DNA of 47,314 bases from an uncultured SAR86 cluster bacterium (GCA_902512655.1 CABXJR010000004.1:1-47314), one strand, 5' to 3'; positions 9,047 to 19,473 are shown, counted from the first letter of the stretch. Translations and numbers: made by a program. The notes: a model not told the origin generated them from the sequence alone.

Positions 9047-9664
9047 CTAAGAATTTGAAAAATTCCAGTCTCGAATAATTTCAAGCTGCTGGTAGTTTTC
9101 TAGCATTTCCCCGGGGAAAGGCTCAAATGGAGCTGATTGATATAAAATTTTTAAGGCTAAAGAATCAAGCATTGGATTCCCAGAAGATTGCAAAATATCA
9201 GCATCTATTAAATTTCCCATGTGATCAATGATCGACTTAACCTGAACTCTAAAATTGCCCTGAATGATATCAGAACGAGATATTTCATAATAACCAGCTG
9301 TCTCAACCTGTCTTTGCCAAGCATTTAAATAGATGGTCTCAAAACTTTCCATTGTTGAATTAGACTCTAAACGTCTAACACTGAACTGAGATTGATCTTG
9401 AAGGTTAGCATCTCGAGAGACCATTGCAGTTTTTTGAGTATTTTTTTGAAGAGATTCAAAGCCATTCAAAGAACTGCCCTGCATATCAAACTCTCCATTA
9501 GCAAATTTAATATTCACAATTGTTGCTTCATTAAATTCCCATGGTTGTTGAATAACAACAAAGCTGATCCCAAAAATAACAACTCCATGGAAGATTAAAG
9601 ACGCAAGCATAGATTTCCTAAATCCCCATCTTTGAATTCTTTGTTTGTAAATCAGAGGCTGCAT
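9047..9664 (-). CDS. TonB C-terminal-domain protein (energy transducer TonB-like)
   Basis: 205 aa; single N-terminal TM segment, C-terminal FRVQVKSIIDHMGNLIDADILQSSGNPMLDSLALKILYQSAPFEPFPGEM; located between gshB and ruvX. Confidence 0.75.
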   Translation of the reverse strand: MQPLIYKQRIQRWGFRKSMLASLIFHGVVIFGISFVVIQQPWEFNEATIVNIKFANGEFDMQGSSLNGFESLQKNTQKTAMVSRDANLQDQSQFSVRRLESNSTMESFETIYLNAWQRQVETAGYYEISRSDIIQGNFRVQVKSIIDHMGNLIDADILQSSGNPMLDSLALKILYQSAPFEPFPGEMLENYQQLEIIRDWNFSNS

Positions 9665-9665
9665 A

Positions 9666-10598
9666 TTATATTGATTGAAGCAAAGTCTGAATTGGATTTT
9701 GACCAGTTTGGGACAAAATCTCTCTAGCGCCTGTTGGGCTTGTTATATTAATTTCGGTTAAATGGTTTCCAATCATATCGATTCCCGCAAACACAATGCC
9801 CTCATCCGATAGTAACTTGCCAATCTCTATACTGACTCTAGCCTGGGCATCAGTTAATTCTCGAGCTTCACCTATGCCGCCAGCAGCGAGATTGCCCTTA
9901 AAACTTCCTCCTTGAGGAATTCTTGCAAGCGCAATAGGAAATGGCTTGCCGTGAATGATAAGTATTCGATAGTCACCATCATAAATTTCGGGTAAGAAAT
10001 TTTGGACCATGACCATGATTTGATAATTATTAGTGAGTGATTTAAATATGTCTAGATGATCTTTTGAGCTTTCATCAAATTTATAAATTGACTCTCCGCC
10101 CATACCATCAAGGGGCTTTAAAATAATAGTCGGATATTTTTTTTTGAATAGTTTAAAGTCTTCCTCTTTGCAAATAACGCTTGTATCAGGCATCCAATGA
10201 GAAAATCTAAGTGCAAAAATCTTTTCATTAAATTTCTGCAATGCTGAAGGTCGATTAATAATATTAGCCCCCTCAGATTCAGCCTGAGATAACAAATGCA
10301 AAGCATTTATAAAGTTTTCATCTACTGGAGGATCCTTCCTCATAAAAACATAGTCAAAATCTTTTAGCGCTTTTATTGCGTCAACTTTTGCACTAATCTG
10401 TGGATTATCTATAGGGTCCTTAATTTCAAAGAAGTTAGCAGAAATTTTTTTATCTTTGAAAATTAAATCACTCATCTCACACTGAAAAATCTGACCACCC
10501 ATGCTATGTGCTTCCTGCATCCACAAGATAGTTGTATCTTTTTTTGGATTTAATTCATCTAGGGAATCGGTAATAAAAAGTGAGGAAGTTCCCTGCAT
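9666..10598 (-). CDS. gshB: Glutathione synthetase
   Basis: 310 aa ATP-grasp; YVFMRKDPPVDENFINAL, ILKPLDGMGGESIYKF, INITSPTGAREI. Confidence 0.96.
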   Translation of the reverse strand: MQGTSSLFITDSLDELNPKKDTTILWMQEAHSMGGQIFQCEMSDLIFKDKKISANFFEIKDPIDNPQISAKVDAIKALKDFDYVFMRKDPPVDENFINALHLLSQAESEGANIINRPSALQKFNEKIFALRFSHWMPDTSVICKEEDFKLFKKKYPTIILKPLDGMGGESIYKFDESSKDHLDIFKSLTNNYQIMVMVQNFLPEIYDGDYRILIIHGKPFPIALARIPQGGSFKGNLAAGGIGEARELTDAQARVSIEIGKLLSDEGIVFAGIDMIGNHLTEINITSPTGAREILSQTGQNPIQTLLQSI

Positions 10599-11341
10599 TA
10601 ATATTCCCCCAAAAGGCCATGAAACATAGATAATCCTACAACCGGCGCTGTCTCAGCTCGCAATACGTAATGCCCTATTTTGAATGACTGCAATCCTAGC
10701 TCATTCATGATTTCACGCTCAGCTTCTGAATAACCCGATTCAGGCCCCGTGATGAAACCAATACTATTTAAGTTCAAAATCTCATCCTCTTTGATAAATT
10801 GATTAGCAATTGTATCAAGAACGAATAACCCTTCTAAATCTGTATCTATCTTTTCACTTTGGAGGCATTGTTTAAGTCCATCAAAATAATCAATGCTAGG
10901 AATATAATTACATCCAGATTGCTCACATGCACTTATAATAGCCTCCTCAAGCTTATGGTTTAATTTGGATAAATCTTTTTTTGCTAATGATTGATCTAGA
11001 TTTGCTGGCTTATATATAAGAATTGAGTTCACTCCTAACTCTACAAGCTTTTGTAATGAGTAAATTAAATTATCTCTTTTCAGATATGGGATGATCGCTA
11101 GATAAGATTTTTGATAGGGATTTTGCATAAATAAAATATCATCTATATGAAAATTTATATATGCTTTGGCAATCTCTTGAATCTTGCCATTAGCCAAAGC
11201 ACCTTGACCATCAAAAAACTCTACAAGATCATCTGATTGCAACCTTAGAACCTTGGCAAGATGATGTATTTGTTTTATGTTGGTGCACTTATAGTTTGGT
11301 GCAGTTAATGCAGGACAAAAAATTCTAGGCTTTCTCATCAA
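10598..11341 (-). CDS. rsmE: 16S rRNA (uracil(1498)-N(3))-methyltransferase
   Basis: 247 aa; HHLAKVLRLQSDDLVEFFDGQG, SACEQSGCNYIPSI, GFITGPESGYSEAEREI, LRAETAPVVGLS. Confidence 0.94.
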   Translation of the reverse strand: MMRKPRIFCPALTAPNYKCTNIKQIHHLAKVLRLQSDDLVEFFDGQGALANGKIQEIAKAYINFHIDDILFMQNPYQKSYLAIIPYLKRDNLIYSLQKLVELGVNSILIYKPANLDQSLAKKDLSKLNHKLEEAIISACEQSGCNYIPSIDYFDGLKQCLQSEKIDTDLEGLFVLDTIANQFIKEDEILNLNSIGFITGPESGYSEAEREIMNELGLQSFKIGHYVLRAETAPVVGLSMFHGLLGEY

Positions 11342-11366
11342 ATAATTATAATTGGTATTTTTTATA

Positions 11367-11927
11367 ATGAGTCAAAGTCATATCATTCTTGTTAGACATG
11401 GAGAAGCATCTGCAGGATGGTCTGTGCATCCCGATCCTGGTTTAAGTGAGCTAGGTAGAGAACAAGCTGCTGAAGCTGGAAAGTCTCTTATTGAAAAAAT
11501 TCCTTGCTATCAACTTATTTCAAGTCCCAAAAAAAGAGCTATTGAAACAATGGAAATGATGATTAATGAAAGAGAATGCTCTTTTCAATTAGATTCTAGA
11601 TTTATTGAAATACCCTCAGACAATATTGAAACTGCTGAAAAACGTGACTGGCTTATTAAAATTTTTACAACTCCAATCAAAGCGTTACCGGAGGCTGTAA
11701 AAGAGTGGCGCATTAATTTAATAACCTGGCTCGAGAAAATTGAAGGCAATTTGATTGTGACGACACACTTCATGGTGATCAATGCATTGGTTTCATACAT
11801 CACAAGCAATAATAAAATTTCATATTTTCATCCTGATTACGCATCTAGAACAGAAATATTTTTTAAAAATGGCAAAATGACGCAATTGATTTTGGGTGAT
11901 GATAAAAAAACTGTAATAAATCTCTAA
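11367..11927 (+). CDS. Histidine phosphatase family protein (SixA/phosphoglycerate mutase-like)
   Basis: RHG motif IILVRHGEASAGWSVHPDPGLSELGREQAAEAG; SSPKKRAIETMEM; ATG at 11367 preferred over TTG 11352. Confidence 0.88.
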   Translation: MSQSHIILVRHGEASAGWSVHPDPGLSELGREQAAEAGKSLIEKIPCYQLISSPKKRAIETMEMMINERECSFQLDSRFIEIPSDNIETAEKRDWLIKIFTTPIKALPEAVKEWRINLITWLEKIEGNLIVTTHFMVINALVSYITSNNKISYFHPDYASRTEIFFKNGKMTQLILGDDKKTVINL

Positions 11928-11989
11928 AAATAGTTGAGCAATTTTTAATCAGCTGTAGAATTTATATTTTGCAGAAAAATATCTACTTA

Positions 11990-12256
11990 ATGACTAAAAC
12001 AGTCTCACAAAAACCAAAAAATAAACCTCTTAGTGAGCAAGTAAGAAAGGCTATGAAGAAATATTTTGCCACTCTTGGTAATACAAGCCCAGCAAATGTT
12101 TATGAAATGGTTATGGCTGAGGTTGAGCCTGAACTCTTGAAGGCAGTAATGAAGTATACCAACAACAATCAATCTAAGGCTGCAATTGCTCTGGGATTGA
12201 ACAGAGCAACCCTTAGAAAAAAATTACATCGATATAACATTACAGAAGAATCATGA
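11990..12256 (+). CDS. fis: DNA-binding protein Fis
   Basis: C-terminal HTH ...EVEPELLKAVMKYTNNNQSKAAIALGLNRATLRKKLHRYNI; followed by purH as commonly seen in gammaproteobacteria. Confidence 0.93.
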   Translation: MTKTVSQKPKNKPLSEQVRKAMKKYFATLGNTSPANVYEMVMAEVEPELLKAVMKYTNNNQSKAAIALGLNRATLRKKLHRYNITEES

Positions 12257-13791
12257 GCTTAATTACCCCAAAAACTGCTCTTGTGAGTCTTTCAGATAAA
12301 TCTAATTTAGATGAATTGATAAAGTTTTTACTTAATCAAGAAGTAAAAATTATTTCAACCGGAGGGACTTATAATGCTATTAAAAAAATTACAGATCAGG
12401 TCGTTGAGGTTTCAGAATTTACAGGATTTGAAGAAATGATGGATGGTCGAGTTAAAACTTTACATCCAAAAATTCATGCTGGAATTTTGGCCAGAAGACA
12501 AACAGATTTAGAAGTTTTAACTGAGCGCAGCTATGAGGTCATTGATATGGTTGTTGTTAATCTATATCCATTTCAAGAAACAGTCGCCTCAGGGTGTGAA
12601 TTTGATGAGGCTATAGAAAAAATTGATATAGGTGGGCCAACGATGATTAGGTCAGCAGCAAAAAACTTCAAAGATGTTGCCGTCATTTCTGATCCAAATG
12701 ACTATAGTCGGTTAATAGATGAGTGGAAAAATCAAGGGGGCATCAGTTATGAATTTAGAAAGGAGCTTTCACAAAAAGTTTTCCAGCTCATGGCTGAATA
12801 CAATTCAGCTATTGCAAATTATCTAAAAGATATCTTATCTAATGCACATCAATATAATTTCAGCAAGAGTGAATCTCTAAGGTATGGAGAAAATCCTCAC
12901 CAAAGTGCAGATTTATTAACTTTTTCTAATTTAGAACATAAAAATATTGCTAATGCAGACGTTCTTCAGGGCAAAGAGCTTTCATACAATAATATTGTAG
13001 ATGCTGATGCTGCCTGGGAATGTGTCAGAGCATTTGATGAACCGGCTTGCGTAATTGTAAAACATGCAAATCCCTGTGGGGTTGCTGAGGCAAACTCTAT
13101 CTTTGACGCTTATGACCTAGCATTTAAAACTGATCCAACGTCTGCTTTTGGTGGCATTATCGCGTTTAACAGAGAACTGGATAAAAAAACTGCTGAAGAA
13201 ATCAATACTCGTCAATTTGTTGAGGTTGTGTTAGCTACCGGTTTTGAAGAAGCTGCGTTGGTGGAGCTTGCTAAAAAGAAAAATGTACGAGTTTTATGTG
13301 TAGATTTGGAGCAAGATAACCCATATCCAGGCGTCATTAAAAAAGTGTCTGGGGGAATATTAATCCAAAGCGATGACACTATTATTGTTTCCAAAACAGA
13401 CCTTCGGTGCGTTACTAAAAGGGAGCCAACCCCTGAAGAAATTGATGATCTAATGTTCGCATGGAAGGTTGCTAAATTTGTTAAATCGAATGCTATCGTT
13501 TATGTCAAAAATAAACAGACCATTGGCATTGGCGCCGGTCAAATGAGTAGAGTTATTAGTGCTGAAATTGCTAATCTTAAAGCAAAAGAGGAGGGTTTAG
13601 AGGTCAAGGGTGCAGCAATGGCCTCAGATGCATTTTTTCCATTCAGGGATGGTATAGATAAAGCTGCTTCGAATGGAATAGCAACAATTATTCAGCCTGG
13701 TGGATCGATTAGAGATGAGGAAGTGATCGCAGCAGCTGATGAAAATAACATTGCTATGGTCTTTACTGCAATGCGTCACTTTAGACATTAA
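12253..13791 (+). CDS. purH: Bifunctional AICAR transformylase/IMP cyclohydrolase
   Basis: 512 aa; ALVSLSDKSNLDELIKFL, DGRVKTLHPKIHAGILARR, LRYGENPHQ, VIVKHANPCGVA. Confidence 0.98.
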   Translation: MSLITPKTALVSLSDKSNLDELIKFLLNQEVKIISTGGTYNAIKKITDQVVEVSEFTGFEEMMDGRVKTLHPKIHAGILARRQTDLEVLTERSYEVIDMVVVNLYPFQETVASGCEFDEAIEKIDIGGPTMIRSAAKNFKDVAVISDPNDYSRLIDEWKNQGGISYEFRKELSQKVFQLMAEYNSAIANYLKDILSNAHQYNFSKSESLRYGENPHQSADLLTFSNLEHKNIANADVLQGKELSYNNIVDADAAWECVRAFDEPACVIVKHANPCGVAEANSIFDAYDLAFKTDPTSAFGGIIAFNRELDKKTAEEINTRQFVEVVLATGFEEAALVELAKKKNVRVLCVDLEQDNPYPGVIKKVSGGILIQSDDTIIVSKTDLRCVTKREPTPEEIDDLMFAWKVAKFVKSNAIVYVKNKQTIGIGAGQMSRVISAEIANLKAKEEGLEVKGAAMASDAFFPFRDGIDKAASNGIATIIQPGGSIRDEEVIAAADENNIAMVFTAMRHFRH

Positions 13792-13793
13792 AA

Positions 13794-15062
13794 ATGTACA
13801 TTTTGGTTATTGGATCAGGCGGAAGAGAACATGCTTTAGCTTGGAAATGTGCGCAAGATGCTTCTGTATCAGAGGTTTTTGTGTGTCCAGGAAACGCAGG
13901 TACCGCATTAGAAAATAAGGTATCCAATGCATCTATTGATATTAGTAACTTTGAAGAAGTAAAAGATTTTTGCATTGAAAAAAATATTGCTCTTGTGATT
14001 GTTGGGCCAGAACAGCCTCTTGTTGATGGGCTGGTCGATTATTTGCAAACTGTTAATATTAAAACCTTTGGACCTTCTAGCGCTGCTGCTCAGTTAGAGG
14101 GCTCTAAAACATTCTCAAAAGACTTTTTTATTCAATATGGTATTCCTACAGCAACTTATGTGGCCTTTAATAACTTTGATAGTGCAAAAGAGCACTTAAA
14201 AAAGATTCCATATCCAACAGTAGTGAAGGCAGATGGTTTAGCAGCAGGTAAAGGAGTGATTATTTGCCAAACTGAAAATGAAGCTTTAGAAGCCTTGATC
14301 AGTATTTTTAAAGACCAAGCATTTGGAGATGCTGGAACAAGCGTGGTTATTGAAGATTTTTTAATTGGAGAAGAGGCAAGTTTTATTGCAGTGGTGAGTA
14401 AAGATAAAATTATCCCCCTTGCAACCAGTCAGGATCATAAAGCCGTGGGTGATGGCGATGTGGGGTTAAATACAGGTGGCATGGGCGCATATTCACCTGC
14501 GCCGATAGTTGATGAAAAGCTTCACCAAAAAATTATTGATGAGGTGATGCAACCAACTATGCAAGGTTTAATAACTGAAGGCTCGCCCTATCTTGGATTT
14601 TTATATGCTGGGCTAATGATCAATAATGGAGAATTGAAAGTTCTTGAATTTAATTGCAGATTTGGAGATCCTGAAACTCAACCTATTCTGCTGAGATTAC
14701 AATCAAGTCTGGTTGAGCTTTGTCTGGCAGCGATCGATGATAGGTTAAATGATTATCAAATTCAATGGGCTGATGAACATGCCTGTGGCGTGGTGATTGC
14801 GAGTCATGGCTATCCTGAGGACTATACAAAAAATAATGAAGTAACAATTAAATCCTCTGACGTGGGTGGAATGAAGCTGTTCCATGCAGGCACAAAACTT
14901 CAAAGCGATAAGGTGTTAACATCAGGAGGAAGAGTGTTTTGTGCAACTGCTTTAGGTAAAGATCTGCAAGAAGCTCAATCAAGAGCGTATGATCTGGTAG
15001 AGTCTGTATCCTTCGAGGGAGCTTTTTATCGAAAAGATATCGGCAATAAAGGATTGAAATGA
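13794..15062 (+). CDS. purD: Phosphoribosylamine-glycine ligase
   Basis: 422 aa; VIGSGGREHALAWK, VVKADGLAAGKGVIIC, VLEFNCRFGDPETQ. Confidence 0.98.
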   Translation: MYILVIGSGGREHALAWKCAQDASVSEVFVCPGNAGTALENKVSNASIDISNFEEVKDFCIEKNIALVIVGPEQPLVDGLVDYLQTVNIKTFGPSSAAAQLEGSKTFSKDFFIQYGIPTATYVAFNNFDSAKEHLKKIPYPTVVKADGLAAGKGVIICQTENEALEALISIFKDQAFGDAGTSVVIEDFLIGEEASFIAVVSKDKIIPLATSQDHKAVGDGDVGLNTGGMGAYSPAPIVDEKLHQKIIDEVMQPTMQGLITEGSPYLGFLYAGLMINNGELKVLEFNCRFGDPETQPILLRLQSSLVELCLAAIDDRLNDYQIQWADEHACGVVIASHGYPEDYTKNNEVTIKSSDVGGMKLFHAGTKLQSDKVLTSGGRVFCATALGKDLQEAQSRAYDLVESVSFEGAFYRKDIGNKGLK

Positions 15063-15685
15063 ATTTATTAGATAATTTTATAAATGAGTGCGACATTGCT
15101 TTGAAAACATTGTCGTTCAAAAAGAGTGGGACCGGTAGATCGTATCCAGTGAATGAGGCTCCCTCCTCTTTATCAAAAGAAGAAAAAAATCTGTCAGCAC
15201 AACTAATGCGAGTAAATTTAGCTGGCGAAGTTGCAGCTCAGGCGCTCTACAGGGGTCAAGCAATGGTTTGCAAAGATGCCGAGATAAAAAATCATCTCGT
15301 GCAGGCTGGAGAAGAAGAAACAGATCATTTAATTTGGTGTAAAAAACGCCTTGAAGAGTTAAACGGAAAACCTTCAATCCTCAACCCTGTTTGGTATGCA
15401 GGATCATTTGCTATAGGTGCAATATTTGGAAGCTTTGGAGAAAAAACTAGTTTAGGATTTATTGAAGAAACGGAAAAACAGGTAGTAAAACATCTTGAAA
15501 GGCATTTAGATAAAGTACCAAAGAATGATACTGAGACAATTGAAATTTTAAAGACTATGCGAGCTGATGAAAATGAGCATGCTCAAGAAGCTGCAGAAAA
15601 TGGGAGTGAATCATTATCTGAGCCAACCAAAAAACTTATGAGCTTCACTGCAAAGGTAATGACATCATCAAGCGCTTATATTTAA
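15059..15685 (+). CDS. coq7: Ubiquinone biosynthesis hydroxylase Coq7
   Basis: 208 aa di-iron protein; LMRVNLAGEVAAQALYRGQA, AGEEETDHLIWCKKRLEELNGKPSILNPVWYAGSFAIG, MRADENEHAQEA. Confidence 0.94.
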   Translation: MNLLDNFINECDIALKTLSFKKSGTGRSYPVNEAPSSLSKEEKNLSAQLMRVNLAGEVAAQALYRGQAMVCKDAEIKNHLVQAGEEETDHLIWCKKRLEELNGKPSILNPVWYAGSFAIGAIFGSFGEKTSLGFIEETEKQVVKHLERHLDKVPKNDTETIEILKTMRADENEHAQEAAENGSESLSEPTKKLMSFTAKVMTSSSAYI

Positions 15686-16428
15686 AAAGAGCCTCTCATT
15701 AAGCCTTCTCCAACAAGAAAGACTGTAATATTATTGAATTTTAAATAATTCATATCTTCCCTAGATTTAATTCCTGACTCTGCAATAAAGATATTGTTTT
15801 GTTTGAATAAATTTCTTAAGCGAACAGAATTATCCAGGTCAACTTCAAATGTTTTTAGATTTCTGTTGTTTACACCTATTAAAGCATCTTCAAAATGCTC
15901 AACTCTATGGAGTTCATTTTCATCATGTACCTCAATTAAATAATCCAGGTCTAACTTTTTAGCAATATTAACGAAATCCTCAATTTGCTGATCAGAAAGA
16001 ATGGATGCAATCAATAAAATACAATCTGCGCCAATCAATTTAGATTCGTAAATCTGATATTCATCAATCATGAAATCTTTTCTTAAAATCGGTAAGGCAG
16101 TAATCTTCTTAACCTTTTTTAAATAATCAGCACTCCCCATAAAAAAATCTTCTTCTGTCAAAATTGATAATGCGGATGCTCCAAAAGCCTCATACTCAAT
16201 TGCTTTTTTTACTGGATCAAATTCCTCTGCAATGACTCCTGCGCTTGGTGAGGCTTTTTTTATTTCTGCGATAATGGCTTCATCTTTGTTGGAAATATTA
16301 TCTTTAAATCTTCCTCTTGGAAGATCGAGATCTTCTAAAGAGTTCTTTATTTGCTCCAAAGATAATTCTGCTTTCTTGTGAATAAGGTTAGCTTTTGTGT
16401 TTGCAACTATTGCTTGGAGAATAGTCAT
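15682..16428 (-). CDS. trpC: Indole-3-glycerol-phosphate synthase
   Basis: 248 aa; IIAEIKKASPSAGVI, LPILRKDFMIDEYQIYESKLIGADCILLI, IGVNNRNLKTFEVDL, IAESGIKSREDM. Confidence 0.96.
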   Translation of the reverse strand: MTILQAIVANTKANLIHKKAELSLEQIKNSLEDLDLPRGRFKDNISNKDEAIIAEIKKASPSAGVIAEEFDPVKKAIEYEAFGASALSILTEEDFFMGSADYLKKVKKITALPILRKDFMIDEYQIYESKLIGADCILLIASILSDQQIEDFVNIAKKLDLDYLIEVHDENELHRVEHFEDALIGVNNRNLKTFEVDLDNSVRLRNLFKQNNIFIAESGIKSREDMNYLKFNNITVFLVGEGLMRGSF

Positions 16429-17438
16429 TAGCTATTTGAGACTCGAACGTATGAAGCTAATTTATCTGCAGCCATACCGTTATTCATTAATTCAAACGAA
16501 AGCTCAACACCACCTGCAATTGAATCTACTTTTTTTGCTAGATATAAAGCTGCACCAGCATTAAGAGCAATCATATCTTGGACAGCTGATTTATCACCTG
16601 AGAAGGCTTCTCTAATTAATTGCAAACTGTCATCAGGTGAAGTGGCTGAGATTTCAGGCAGTGTTCCAAAAGATAAGCCAAAATCTTTTGGAGAAATTTC
16701 ATACTCAGAAATAGTATTATCCTTTAGCTCTGCAACATATGTGGAGTCGGTGATAGTGATTTCATCTAAACCATCGAAACCATGAACAATAAGAACATGG
16801 TCCATGGATAAATTCTTTGCAACCGATGCAAAAGTTCTCACTAAATCTTTTTGATAAACACCTAGGATTTGCCTTTTTGCACCACATGGATTTGTATGAG
16901 GGCCTAGCAAATTAAATAAGGTTTTTTCTCCTATTTTTTGCCTGGCGGGCATAACATATTTCATTGATTCATGATGCAAAGGGGCAAACAAAAAAACAAA
17001 ACCCACTCTCTTAAAAATGACTTCTAACTTTTCTCTATCATGTGCTATGTCAGCTCCAGCTGCTAATAATAAATCTGCACTTCCAGACTTACTAGATACT
17101 GCCTTGTTGCCATGCTTAGTTACTGCTGCGCCTCCTGCAGCAGCCACAAAAGATGAGGCGGTAGAACAGTTAAAAGTATGCAGGCCCGAACCCCCTGTAC
17201 CACAAGTATCTATATGATCTCCATCACCCAACAGAAAACTAAGAGACTTTTCTTTCATGACTCTGGCAGCAGCAGTAATCTCAGTTTCCTGAATGCCCTT
17301 CGCATTTAAGGCTAATAAAAATGCTTCGATAGAATGATCATCAACATTTCCGGTCATGATTGATTCAATTGCGTGCTGCATAGAATGAAAATCAAGGTCC
17401 TCTTTCTTTTCTAGCTGATTAATAAAATCCTGGATCAT
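16428..17438 (-). CDS. trpD: Anthranilate phosphoribosyltransferase
   Basis: 336 aa; DTCGTGGSGLHTFNCSTASSFVAAAGGAAVTKHGNKAVSSKSGSADLL. Confidence 0.98.
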   Translation of the reverse strand: MIQDFINQLEKKEDLDFHSMQHAIESIMTGNVDDHSIEAFLLALNAKGIQETEITAAARVMKEKSLSFLLGDGDHIDTCGTGGSGLHTFNCSTASSFVAAAGGAAVTKHGNKAVSSKSGSADLLLAAGADIAHDREKLEVIFKRVGFVFLFAPLHHESMKYVMPARQKIGEKTLFNLLGPHTNPCGAKRQILGVYQKDLVRTFASVAKNLSMDHVLIVHGFDGLDEITITDSTYVAELKDNTISEYEISPKDFGLSFGTLPEISATSPDDSLQLIREAFSGDKSAVQDMIALNAGAALYLAKKVDSIAGGVELSFELMNNGMAADKLASYVRVSNS

Positions 17439-17998
17439 ATATTTAAAAAATTTTTAATTAATTGCATGCCATGATCAGTATCTATGGATTCAGGATGAAA
17501 TTGAACACCAAATATAGGTCTAGACACATGCTCTACTCCCATAATGATTGTGGGCTCATCAATAATCGTAGATATAACCTTTAAGTCTTTGGGTAAAGTT
17601 GAACTATCAATTATGAGGCTATGGTATCTGACCACTGAGTATGGGTTAGGAATATCTTGAAATAATGCGGAATCAGAATGATTAATAGAAGATTTTTTAC
17701 CATGAAAGACTTCAGGAGCCTTAATGATTTTAGCTCCAAATGCTGCACCAATTGATTGATGGCCTAAGCAGACTCCTAATAATGGAACTTGGGATTCTTG
17801 AACAATCTCTACAGAAATTCCCGCTTCCTTTGGAGAGCAGGGACCAGGAGAAATAACAATTTTTTCTGGATTGAGGGAATGAATTTCAGTGATAGTTAGT
17901 TCATCGTTTCTTTTTACCAAAACCTCATAATTGCACTCTCCAATATAATGAACCAAGTTGTAAGTAAAAGAGTCGTAGTTATCAATGATTAGAATCAT
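17435..17998 (-). CDS. trpG: Anthranilate synthase component II (glutamine amidotransferase)
   Basis: 187 aa; LIIDNYDSFTYNLVHYIGE, VISPGPCSPKEAGI, LGVCLGHQSIGAAFG, GVQFHPESIDTDHG. Confidence 0.95.
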   Translation of the reverse strand: MILIIDNYDSFTYNLVHYIGECNYEVLVKRNDELTITEIHSLNPEKIVISPGPCSPKEAGISVEIVQESQVPLLGVCLGHQSIGAAFGAKIIKAPEVFHGKKSSINHSDSALFQDIPNPYSVVRYHSLIIDSSTLPKDLKVISTIIDEPTIIMGVEHVSRPIFGVQFHPESIDTDHGMQLIKNFLNI

Positions 17999-19461
17999 GA
18001 GATCATCTCCATCGCATCCATGAATACTTTAGATTTTTGCCTACACTCTAACCATTCATTTTCAGGAATAGAATCAGCAACCACTCCTGCCCCTGCTCCT
18101 ACATGAATTCTTTTATCCTTAATTACGGCAGTTCTTATTGCTATGGCTGTATCCATATTTCCATTCCATCCTATGTAACCTATTGCTCCACCATATATGC
18201 CTCTTGAGCTTGGTTCTAATTCATTAATTATTTCCATTGCTCTAATTTTAGGAGCGCCCGATAATGTTCCTGCCGGCAAGGAAGCCTTAAGCACATCAAA
18301 ATAACTTAATCCAGAAGCGATTTTTCCCATCACATTCGAAACAATATGCATAACATGGGAATATTTTTCAATGGTCATTTTATCCGTCACAAGAACTGAG
18401 CCAATTTCAGAAACTCGTCCCACATCATTTCTCCCAAGATCAATAAGCATTAGATGCTCGGCTATTTCTTTTGGATCATTGAGTAGGTCATCTTCATTGA
18501 GTTTGTCTTCTTCAGGATTTTCTCCCCTTTTTCTAGTTCCCGCCAAAGGCCTTAAGTTAATTTCATTATCTTCAAGTCTTACTAAAATCTCAGGAGATGC
18601 TCCAACTATCTGGCATTCATCTAAATCTAAAAAATACATGTACGGAGAAGGATTTAATTCGCGTATTGCTTTATATAAATTAAAGGGATCGTTATCAAAG
18701 TTAGCTGAAAAATCCTGCGCTAATACAACTTGCATCACATCGCCTTCTGCAATGTAATTTTTGATAGTATTTACAGCATCACAATATCCTTCTTTAGTAA
18801 AATTTGATTCAAACTCAAAACAATTTGTAATTGGTTTAAATTCTTTAGCTTCACTCTCTGCCTGCGTGGTTAATATTTTCTCAATATCATCTAATTTAGA
18901 TTGAGCAAATTCATATGTCATGTTTTCAAGATTCGCATTAAAAATAATTTGAGTTGAGTTATTTAAATTATCAAAAATGATTAGTTGCTCTGCTTTAACA
19001 AGCATAATATCTGGCATATGCTCTTGAAACTTAGAGTCTTTACCAGGCAACGATGCTATTTTACTCTCAGCATATTGGGCGCTTTCATAAGCAAAAAATC
19101 CTATATAGCCTCCATGAAATCTTGGTAAATTTTCAATGTTGGGCGAGCGATTTTTTGAGATAATTTTTTCAATTGCTTGCAGGGGATTTTTAGCTTCAAA
19201 CATATCCCTACTTCCATCAATGATTGTTTCAATTCTTTTTCCAGAAATTTTAATTGTGTCAATACAGCCAAATCCAATGATTGAATATTGGGCCCACCTA
19301 TCTCCGCCTTCGACTGATTCAAACAAAAAATTATTTTGTTGATCAGCTATCTTTGAATATAAAGACAGGGGAGATTCACCAGGAGCCACGATCTCCCTAC
19401 TCATCGGCAATACTGTGTAATCAGCATCTTTAAAATTTTTGTATTCTGTATTTGTGATCAT
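17995..19461 (-). CDS. trpE: Anthranilate synthase component I
   Basis: 488 aa; IAEGDVMQVVLAQDF, SPYMYFLDL, IVGASPEILVRLEDN, RPLAGTRKRG, GTLSGAPKIRAMEIINELEP. Confidence 0.96.
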   Translation of the reverse strand: MITNTEYKNFKDADYTVLPMSREIVAPGESPLSLYSKIADQQNNFLFESVEGGDRWAQYSIIGFGCIDTIKISGKRIETIIDGSRDMFEAKNPLQAIEKIISKNRSPNIENLPRFHGGYIGFFAYESAQYAESKIASLPGKDSKFQEHMPDIMLVKAEQLIIFDNLNNSTQIIFNANLENMTYEFAQSKLDDIEKILTTQAESEAKEFKPITNCFEFESNFTKEGYCDAVNTIKNYIAEGDVMQVVLAQDFSANFDNDPFNLYKAIRELNPSPYMYFLDLDECQIVGASPEILVRLEDNEINLRPLAGTRKRGENPEEDKLNEDDLLNDPKEIAEHLMLIDLGRNDVGRVSEIGSVLVTDKMTIEKYSHVMHIVSNVMGKIASGLSYFDVLKASLPAGTLSGAPKIRAMEIINELEPSSRGIYGGAIGYIGWNGNMDTAIAIRTAVIKDKRIHVGAGAGVVADSIPENEWLECRQKSKVFMDAMEMIS

Positions 19462-19473
19462 GAGTTTTCTTAA

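Noticed and set aside
18371-19342. ORFs 18371..18757 (+), 19101..19322 (-), 19136..19342 (+)
   Set aside because: Shadow ORFs in trpE; Ser/Leu-rich antisense translations typical of non-coding frames.
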